A stretch of DNA of 41,567 bases from Nitrospira sp. (lineage in GTDB: Bacteria; Nitrospirota; Nitrospiria; Nitrospirales; Nitrospiraceae): contig JABFSU010000086.1 of the NCBI GenBank assembly GCA_013140455.1, forward strand, positions 1-41,567. Reading direction: 5' to 3'. Of this stretch, positions 35,393 to 41,567 are shown piece after piece (position 1 is the stretch's first letter; each line of letters starts with the position of its first letter). The translations under genes and the position numbers were made by a program. A model generated the notes under the pieces. That model had not been told where the DNA came from. It did no database searches and saw only the letters and a program-made list of their open reading frames with translations.

Positions 35393-37291
35393 TTACCGGG
35401 AGCCGGTGGCAAACGTGAGCACGTGAACCCCCTTCAGCTCAGGAAGCGTCACGAAGGTCCCGCGTTGTTCAATTCCTTTCATAGACGAGCGTGATGGATC
35501 GAATCGCCAACCGCCGGGCACTTCAAGCGTCAAGCCAGCCACAGACTCCGGAGTCGTGATCGTGACAGTCCCGCCCCGCACGCCTTGCGCGACATCCAGC
35601 TGCACCTGGTTGCGTGCCGCCCACCAGCGGCCGAATTCTCCTACTGAGCCGAACCAGGCATAGGACCGCACACCTTCGACAAACCCTTTCTCAAACGCAA
35701 GCTTATGATCGAGGATGTTGGGATGGATGAGGACGACCATTACACCACCGTACCGACTGATCTGGCGCGCGACCTCCAGGGCTTCCGGCAGCCGGTCGCC
35801 CATCTTCGGCAGCTCTTCGTCTTCAATCGTGACGGGAAACTCGAACAGCTCGACTTCACTGTCCGTCAATCGGTCGTAGTTCAGTTGATACGGCAGATGG
35901 GTGAGCGAATTGTTCGCGGTGGCTGTTGAGCTGTACTGATACCCGGTGGCCAGCAAGGCCTGCGGAAGGCTGAACGGATTGGAGAGTTCGCCCGGCCTGA
36001 ACGACACGATGGACTGGCCTGAAAAATGATCGATCAAGAATTTGCTGACCCGTAATTCGCCGAGGATGCTCGCGTTCAATGCCGTCGTGCGATCCTTCAC
36101 GAACGGCGCGTAGGCGGGATAGGCCTCGCGCCCCGTCCCCATCGGAAACCGGTTGAAAACCTTCGAATGGGCAATCGTGTGGCTCCCCAGCTCCATGCCG
36201 AGCGCCGCAAGACGCGTGAGATACCCCACCCCCTCCTCGTTAAAGAAAATATCATCGTTGTAGTCGCGAATATATTTCACTTGAATGAAGTAGGTGCCAA
36301 CCACCCCCTGGCTTTGTTCATACTCCGCATAGTCCACCGCATTTTTGATGGACTGCGTAAAATCCACATCGTGCGTGAGCATGACCGACAGCGACTTGCC
36401 AAACGGGACCGTTCCCAGCGTCACCGCACCGGCCTGGGCGGTGCGATAGATCGACTTCAGCAGCCGCAGCCAAACATCGAGGGTCGGATCAAACTGATTG
36501 TCGTAGGTCTGAACGAGTTCCTCTCCACGATTGTTGTACCCTTTGAGCAGCAGGAATCCGAGATCGAGCCCGATCGCATAAGCCCGGCCTTGACCATAGA
36601 TCTTCTGCGTGATAGCCGCCGTGCCGTCATCGAATCGGGCGAGCGGGGCAACACTCTCGGTATAGCCATAGGTCCCCATCACCTCGATGCCCTTGTCTCG
36701 AATCCCGACACGCACGTGTCGCTCACGCGGATCGGTCAACTCCGCCAGCAGCGGATCGGACTCCGCCAGGTGCAGGTCATAGCGCTGCCGCGAAACCTCC
36801 GCAGCCCGAAAACCGAACACATCATTCAACCCGCCGCCCAATACCTGCACCCCGATCAATGTCCCGCCGGATTCGGGAAACTCGGCCAGCGCCTGAAGCG
36901 CTTCGGAGCTGAGCAGCTTCCCCGAGATCATCGGATAGACCAACACCACCTGATGCGTCAGCGCTTCACGAACATCGCGCGTGATACGAAAGGGAACACC
37001 GATGGATTTGAGCCCATGCGCCAATCCCAGCCAGGAGGAATCCGGATCGGTCAATAAGATCGCGAGGTGGCTCTTCGATCCTTCTCCATAGGCCGTCCAC
37101 GCCGTCGGCACCCGCGGAGGCACGACGGTGGCATGATCGGGGCCCGACAGGCCGGGGAACCGATGGATGTCTTGATCGGGGATCCCAACGTGCTGGACAA
37201 GCCTCGAACCAAACAATATCCAGGATCCAAGCACGATCGAGAGAAAGAGGGTGGCAATTCCGGTCAAACGGATGAGCGTTGATCGTTCCAT
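35393..37291 (-). CDS. Polysaccharide deacetylase with N-terminal alpha/beta domain
   Basis: A 632-residue protein with one N-terminal membrane helix or signal anchor (about 7-28). Residues about 70-290 form an alpha/beta domain resembling amidotransferase-like or PelA-like Rossmann regions. The NodB-type deacetylase domain (about 300-550) has THDVD (306-310, base D308 and metal D310), the metal histidines in HTIAH (371-375), FRPGE (431-435) and IHPN (522-525). A small beta domain (about 560-632) ends the protein. It would remove acetyl groups from a periplasmic polymer during export. Its stop lies 13 bp from the end of the convergent HEAT gene. It is third in a minus-strand operon. Confidence 0.9.
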   Translation of the reverse strand: MERSTLIRLTGIATLFLSIVLGSWILFGSRLVQHVGIPDQDIHRFPGLSGPDHATVVPPRVPTAWTAYGEGSKSHLAILLTDPDSSWLGLAHGLKSIGVPFRITRDVREALTHQVVLVYPMISGKLLSSEALQALAEFPESGGTLIGVQVLGGGLNDVFGFRAAEVSRQRYDLHLAESDPLLAELTDPRERHVRVGIRDKGIEVMGTYGYTESVAPLARFDDGTAAITQKIYGQGRAYAIGLDLGFLLLKGYNNRGEELVQTYDNQFDPTLDVWLRLLKSIYRTAQAGAVTLGTVPFGKSLSVMLTHDVDFTQSIKNAVDYAEYEQSQGVVGTYFIQVKYIRDYNDDIFFNEEGVGYLTRLAALGMELGSHTIAHSKVFNRFPMGTGREAYPAYAPFVKDRTTALNASILGELRVSKFLIDHFSGQSIVSFRPGELSNPFSLPQALLATGYQYSSTATANNSLTHLPYQLNYDRLTDSEVELFEFPVTIEDEELPKMGDRLPEALEVARQISRYGGVMVVLIHPNILDHKLAFEKGFVEGVRSYAWFGSVGEFGRWWAARNQVQLDVAQGVRGGTVTITTPESVAGLTLEVPGGWRFDPSRSSMKGIEQRGTFVTLPELKGVHVLTFATGSR

Positions 37292-37294
37292 ACC

Positions 37295-39142
37295 CTACCA
37301 GTGATACAGCAAACTCAGGTTGCCACCACGACGGACGTAGAGAAATCCGCGGTCTTCGTAATAGCCCGATGCCTCAGCCGAGAATCGATCATTCACGGGA
37401 AACGTCACACCCCCCTGGAGCGTCCGGCTCTGCACCCGGGTAAAATCCTGCGCAGCCACGATCCGTTCACCCGACGTTCCGAACGACCCCGACGCAAAGA
37501 CCTGCACCCGCTCCGTCGGCCGCCAGGTCAATTGTGAGGAGAGTGTGACCGCCCCGGTAGTAGGAATCAGATACACCTTCTCGGTCAGCCACAGATTGAA
37601 CGGCAGGAAGATGGTCAATCCCGGCATCAGCAGATCAATATCGTCCTGCTTATAGTTCAGACGGCGATACCCCAACGACACCTCGAACGGAGCCAGGGCG
37701 GCATGCACGCCCCCCAGCCCTTGGGCCATCTCGCCGACGAACGAGTAGTTGGGGGCGAAGTGCGGATTGACGGTTCCTTGTGCCGCAACATAGCCCCAGG
37801 CCCGCTTCCAGAGGGGGCTGTACAGTTCGGCCGACAGCGGCGTGTCGTGGGATCCGAACCGATTGATCGGTTCAGCCCGCACCACCAATGTCTGATCGCC
37901 GATCGGCTTAGCCACTTCGAACAAGAGATCCCGTTCATCGGGTATCCCCTTGGTATAGGAATAGTGGCCGTAGCCGAGCTTGGCGTAGTCCCGATAGGGC
38001 AGACGGAGCCCGGTCAACCCCTGCCCCACGGCCGCCCGCGGCGAGACCAGCAGTTCGGATTGCACGTTGTGCAACTGCTGTTCGATGTCCGGATCGTGCG
38101 TCTCGGCCACCAGCGCCTCGTAGCGCGCCAAGGCCTCTGACCGATTCCCCTGCCAATGCGCCAGCGCCGCAAGCCCGCGGCGCGCCTCTATGTGGCGCGG
38201 CTCCTCCCGAACCACCTGTTCATACAAGGCCTGCGCTTCGGGAAATTGTTTCTGCCACGAGAGCACTTGCGCCAGCGCCACACGAATGTCCTGATCCTTC
38301 GGATGGCGCGCCAACACCTCACGATACAACGAGGTCGCCTCGGAGTGGGCCCCCTGCCACGATAAGACGCGCGCCAATGCACTCCGCACCTCGTCGTTTT
38401 CTGGATACCGGCGCAGTCCTCCACGGTAGAGAGCGACCGCATCGACGTACTGCCGTGCCAACTCAAGTTGATGCCCACTTTCCGATATCTGCCTCGCATC
38501 GGCAGAGACAGACTCGGCCTCCCGGACAATAGTTGACTCAGGTGTCGGAGGTTGAACCGGCGGGGCGATTTTCGGCGATGACTCGGCCTTCAGCGAATGG
38601 AGGCGTGCAGCGAGTTCCGGATCGCCCGTGGCCTCCACGACGCGCTGATAGTAGGGGATCGCCTGATCCGGATGACCACTCCACAGCAGCACATCGGCGA
38701 GCCCGGTCAGCGCATCAGGATGCTGTAGGTGATCGAGCAACACCCGCTCATACTCTTGCGTGGCCTCATCATAGCGACGTTGCCACGAGAGAACCCGTCC
38801 AAGAGCGACGCGGCTTTCATTATCCAGGGGATGGCGGGATAGCACATCCCGATACAACGCACTCGCTTCGTCCCATTGCTGTTGCCAGGAGAGCAGCTTC
38901 GCCAATGTGGCACGGACTTCGTCATTCTCCGGGCGTGTCGCTAAGTATTGGCGATAGACCGCGATGGCTTCCGGAAACTGTTTCTGTTGCTCCAGAAACT
39001 TCCCCTGCTCCAGAAGACGGCGTGGAGATGCCTCGGCGGTAATCGCCTGCACAGATATGACAAGCCCATCAACTCCGGCAGTCACAAGGAGTGCCGAGCA
39101 AGCAAAGCACACAATGCGTATGATCTGACCTGTCCGCAACAT
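37295..39142 (-). CDS. TPR protein with C-terminal outer-membrane beta-barrel
   Basis: A 615-residue exported protein. After a signal peptide (about 1-37) come two blocks of TPR repeats (about 40-175 and 225-370) with a recurrent LSWQ element, joined by a Pro/Glu-rich linker. The last 230 residues are alternating beta strands ending in a terminal aromatic (LSLLYHW), the signature of an outer-membrane barrel. This is the layout of YaiO-, PgaA- and BcsC-type export porins, whose periplasmic TPRs bind the polymer or the deacetylase. The start at 39142 is favoured; a GTG at 39157 is possible. It ends 3 bp before the deacetylase gene, so the two are co-transcribed. Confidence 0.88.
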   Translation of the reverse strand: MLRTGQIIRIVCFACSALLVTAGVDGLVISVQAITAEASPRRLLEQGKFLEQQKQFPEAIAVYRQYLATRPENDEVRATLAKLLSWQQQWDEASALYRDVLSRHPLDNESRVALGRVLSWQRRYDEATQEYERVLLDHLQHPDALTGLADVLLWSGHPDQAIPYYQRVVEATGDPELAARLHSLKAESSPKIAPPVQPPTPESTIVREAESVSADARQISESGHQLELARQYVDAVALYRGGLRRYPENDEVRSALARVLSWQGAHSEATSLYREVLARHPKDQDIRVALAQVLSWQKQFPEAQALYEQVVREEPRHIEARRGLAALAHWQGNRSEALARYEALVAETHDPDIEQQLHNVQSELLVSPRAAVGQGLTGLRLPYRDYAKLGYGHYSYTKGIPDERDLLFEVAKPIGDQTLVVRAEPINRFGSHDTPLSAELYSPLWKRAWGYVAAQGTVNPHFAPNYSFVGEMAQGLGGVHAALAPFEVSLGYRRLNYKQDDIDLLMPGLTIFLPFNLWLTEKVYLIPTTGAVTLSSQLTWRPTERVQVFASGSFGTSGERIVAAQDFTRVQSRTLQGGVTFPVNDRFSAEASGYYEDRGFLYVRRGGNLSLLYHW

Positions 39143-39183
39143 GCAATCGCTCGTCACTGCTTTCTTGAGTCATCCTTGCCGCC

Positions 39184-40752
39184 TTACTCCGCAAGGGCTC
39201 GAAATCCATCAAGGTCGTGAATGATCACTCCTGAAAAACTGTGATGCGAGGTCATCTCCGCAATCCGCTTCACCGAGGCAGACACCTCAGCTCGTGAACG
39301 GCCGGCAAAGGTGAGCCGCTCCGGCCTGACTGTGAAACGGTGATGAATACGGAACCACTCCCGCCGGGTCGAGAGGCTCAATCCTCCTACCGGCGGCATC
39401 CACTGCAGCAGACGCCGATCATAGTCCAGCATCGCGTCAGCCCGGGCAGGGTCCAACTCACGACGCAGCACCACATGCTGCTCAACCGGCAGCGGAGTCG
39501 TCTCTACCGCCAGCCACACCCGCGTCCCGGCGAGATCGCCATAGCGCAGGATGTCTTCGGCAATGTCCTGCACTTCGTCCAGGTCAGTGCGATAACTCAT
39601 CACCGCCACTTCGTCGACCCGATCCATCACGGCATAGGCCAACGGCCGGCCGGCAAGGGTCTGCGACGCCAGCCAAAAGGGAATCACCATCGAGAGGCGA
39701 ACCCGTCCACCGATGACTTCCTTCAGCGTATCAATCGTCTCGACATAGCGACGGAGTTGAGCTTCGTCCTGCAAAAATCCCGGCAAGAGATAGGGCTCAA
39801 TATCAAGCTGAACCCCGGACATCCCACCAGGTTTCACCAGGGCCAGGAGCCTCTGTATCTTATCGGCGAGTCTGTGGGGTTCCTGAATCGCTTCGGGATA
39901 TCCGTCCAGTGCAAATGCCGTAACGCCAGCCTCCTGCAGCGTCATCAGCAACCTGGCATAGCTACGCCACATCTCGTCGTCGTCCGTCTGGGACGGCATT
40001 TGAATGAGCACTCTGGAACAGCTCTGGACCCGACAGGTGGCCAGCAGGGCGTCCGGGGCACGGATCGCCTCATGATACTTCCACACCCAGAATCCGATCC
40101 CGGCAGGCCCTGCGGGCACGAATGACGGCTGCGCGGCTTCAATCTGTTCAAACTCAATGTGCGCGCTGGCCGCCTCCGTCGACACCACCAGCGCCATCAG
40201 CGACCGAAGATCCAGCTTCCGACCGATCTCCTTGAGCGAGAGCGTGAGATCGAATGGGCCCGTCACCGTGACAAGCGGAAGATTGTCTTCTCGTTGTCCT
40301 GCAGCCCGATCTTCCAATGCCACAACGACCCGGCCCGACGCGCGGCCACGAATCCGCAGCGTCTCGTAGGACAAGAGGTCCACGGCAATTTCTGCCTGGT
40401 GCAGAGGAATGCGCTGACCGCACCGCATCCCGTTTCCGGAAGCCCGCTGTAGATCGATACCCTCCTGCGTCCGAGTCTGCTGTCTTTGGCAGGAGCCGAA
40501 CACACGGGCTTCGCCGAACATGCCGAGAAGGTCAAGAATAGGTACAAACGGTCGATAAGGAAGAGAGGGCACGGCAGCAGGCGGACCACTGAGCGTCACG
40601 GCAGGAGTGGTGCGTTCACCGACATACGACAACTCGATCTCAAAAACAGCGGGTGGGATGGGAATGGAGAGAGGCACCGAAATATCTTCTGAGTGTCCGA
40701 GTGCCGGCAGGGCCACGACCGATACGGCCGCGAAGACCCAGTTCCACCGCAT
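39184..40752 (-). CDS. Exported glycosidase-like TIM-barrel protein
   Basis: A 522-residue protein with a signal peptide (cleavage likely after ALG, residue 19). An N-terminal beta-rich domain (about 35-190) may bind carbohydrate. The C-terminal part (about 215-520) reads like a glycoside-hydrolase TIM barrel, with ALDGYP (281-286), GVQLDIEPYLLP (313-324, DIE at 317-319, as in family 18 enzymes), VMSYRTD (384-390) and a C-terminal IIHDLDGFR. In PNAG systems such a barrel is the second half of PgaB. The start at 40752 is chosen because it gives a clean signal peptide; the frame is open to 40827, which would overlap the divergent gene. First gene of the minus-strand operon. Confidence 0.75.
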   Translation of the reverse strand: MRWNWVFAAVSVVALPALGHSEDISVPLSIPIPPAVFEIELSYVGERTTPAVTLSGPPAAVPSLPYRPFVPILDLLGMFGEARVFGSCQRQQTRTQEGIDLQRASGNGMRCGQRIPLHQAEIAVDLLSYETLRIRGRASGRVVVALEDRAAGQREDNLPLVTVTGPFDLTLSLKEIGRKLDLRSLMALVVSTEAASAHIEFEQIEAAQPSFVPAGPAGIGFWVWKYHEAIRAPDALLATCRVQSCSRVLIQMPSQTDDDEMWRSYARLLMTLQEAGVTAFALDGYPEAIQEPHRLADKIQRLLALVKPGGMSGVQLDIEPYLLPGFLQDEAQLRRYVETIDTLKEVIGGRVRLSMVIPFWLASQTLAGRPLAYAVMDRVDEVAVMSYRTDLDEVQDIAEDILRYGDLAGTRVWLAVETTPLPVEQHVVLRRELDPARADAMLDYDRRLLQWMPPVGGLSLSTRREWFRIHHRFTVRPERLTFAGRSRAEVSASVKRIAEMTSHHSFSGVIIHDLDGFRALAE

Positions 40753-40807
40753 GGCAGAGGAACCACTCCATCGGCAGACTCGACGGCGGATGGAGACACG
40801 CTGACCG

Positions 40808-41567
40808 ATGTGGGTAGATACGCTCATCTCGATTTCCGAATGGCTGTTCCTGCTCTACCTTCTCGGCCTGACCGCAGGATACTTGATGCTGGATGTCGTC
40901 GCCGCGATTCATCTGCGGCGTTACATGGAAGAGCGCTCGCTCAACAGCCTCCCGCATGGCTACACCGGATTCGAGCCGCAGATCACGCTGCTCGTTCCCG
41001 CCTTCAATGAGGAAGCCACCATCGCGACCACGGTCAAATCCCTCCTCCAGCTGAGCTATTCGGAATTTGAAATTGTGGTCATCAACGACGGGTCGAAGGA
41101 CAAGACGTTGGACGTCCTGATCAAGGAATTCGGCCTGATTCCGTTTCCCGAAGCCTATGACGCCCGGCTGGCTACGAAACCGATCCGAACGATCTACCAT
41201 GCCCCGGCACAACCCAATCTACGAGTCGTCGATAAAGACAACGGCGGCAAAGCGGACTCGCTCAACGCAGGAATCAACATTTCGCGGTATCCGTTATTTT
41301 GCTGTATCGATGCCGATTCCATCCTCCAACGTGACAGCCTTCGGCTGGCCGCGCAGCCCTTTCTGGACGACCCCCACACCATCGCCTGCGGCGGCACCGT
41401 TCGTGTCGCCAACGGCTGCGAAGTGAAGAACGGCTTCTTAACGAAGGTGGGACTCCCGACCAATATGCTCGCGCTGTTTCAAATCGTCGAATACCTGCGC
41501 GCCTTCCTGTTCGGCCGGCTCGGCTGGTCTCCGATCAATGCGCTGCTCATCATTTCCGGCGCCTTCG
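40808..41567 (+). CDS. Family-2 glycosyltransferase, N-terminal part (cut by window end)
   Basis: An open frame of 253 codons runs off the right edge. A membrane helix (about residues 12-33) precedes a GT-A domain with LLVPAFNEEATIATTV (about 60-75), VVINDGSKDKT (90s), a KDNGGKADSLNAG segment (about 142-154) and the DAD metal motif in CCIDADSI. This is the layout of processive synthases such as PgaC and other poly-N-acetylglucosamine or hyaluronan-type enzymes; the QxxRW motif and later helices lie beyond the window. It is divergent from the glycosidase-like gene, with 55 bp between start codons, and is likely the synthase of the locus. Confidence 0.9.
   Translation, partial: MWVDTLISISEWLFLLYLLGLTAGYLMLDVVAAIHLRRYMEERSLNSLPHGYTGFEPQITLLVPAFNEEATIATTVKSLLQLSYSEFEIVVINDGSKDKTLDVLIKEFGLIPFPEAYDARLATKPIRTIYHAPAQPNLRVVDKDNGGKADSLNAGINISRYPLFCCIDADSILQRDSLRLAAQPFLDDPHTIACGGTVRVANGCEVKNGFLTKVGLPTNMLALFQIVEYLRAFLFGRLGWSPINALLIISGAF

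Noticed and set aside
38200-39040. Internal repetition in the TPR protein gene suggesting a DNA repeat
   Set aside because: The similarity is at protein level (LSWQ-type TPR units) and is the normal result of tandem TPR motifs.

Overview
This window most resembles a chromosome of Nitrospira or a close relative (phylum Nitrospirota). That assignment is an inference from gene content, high-GC coding style and gene order; no rRNA or nitrite-oxidation marker is present to confirm it. It is mostly ordinary core chromosome with a mobile-element edge at the left, a short AT-richer accessory patch near 13.5-14.5 kb, and an exopolysaccharide locus running off the right end.

Layout. 1-1.6 kb: the end of an unknown gene, a tyrosine recombinase, and a tRNA-Glu(CTC) gene facing it 3' end to 3' end. 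This is the usual arrangement of an element integrated in a tRNA, with most of the element lying left of the window. 2-9.4 kb: two small conserved hypotheticals, glnS, a PilZ protein, yacG, a DUF1800/DUF1501 pair and a zinc alcohol dehydrogenase. 9.4-13.3 kb: a minus-strand regulatory block. A PAS-GAF-PAS sigma-54 activator precedes an operon of STAS protein, ECF sigma factor and soluble zinc-finger anti-sigma factor. A near-consensus -24/-12 promoter and repeated TTGGGAA-type elements lie between them, suggesting a sigma-54 to ECF cascade. 13.3-14.8 kb: AT-richer accessory DNA with an unknown protein. 14.9-15.5 kb: a VapBC toxin-antitoxin pair with a perfect palindromic operator. 15.7-18.8 kb: two exported unknowns, an ArsI/CadI-type dioxygenase and a SigZ-like ECF sigma factor.

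18.9-20.6 kb: two tandem tRNA-Gln genes (TTG, CTG) downstream of gltX. With glnS and tRNA-Glu the window therefore holds both synthetases and all their tRNA partners seen here. 20.7-27.2 kb: Fe-S cluster assembly. A ferredoxin reductase and a divergent [2Fe-2S] ferredoxin precede iscR-iscS-iscU-iscA-hscB-hscA-iscX, with a promoter and a 9-bp inverted repeat ahead of iscR. HscB carries an N-terminal tetracysteine finger. 27.2-29.6 kb: a class A penicillin-binding protein.

29.9-41.6 kb: a large hybrid histidine kinase, an Hpt protein, a single-domain response regulator and a membrane-anchored HEAT-repeat protein on the plus strand. A minus-strand set follows: polysaccharide deacetylase, TPR/outer-membrane barrel protein and a glycosidase-like TIM-barrel protein. 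A divergent family-2 glycosyltransferase is cut by the window end. Together these look like a synthase-dependent exopolysaccharide system in which the two activities fused in PgaB are on separate polypeptides, beside a phosphorelay that may control it.
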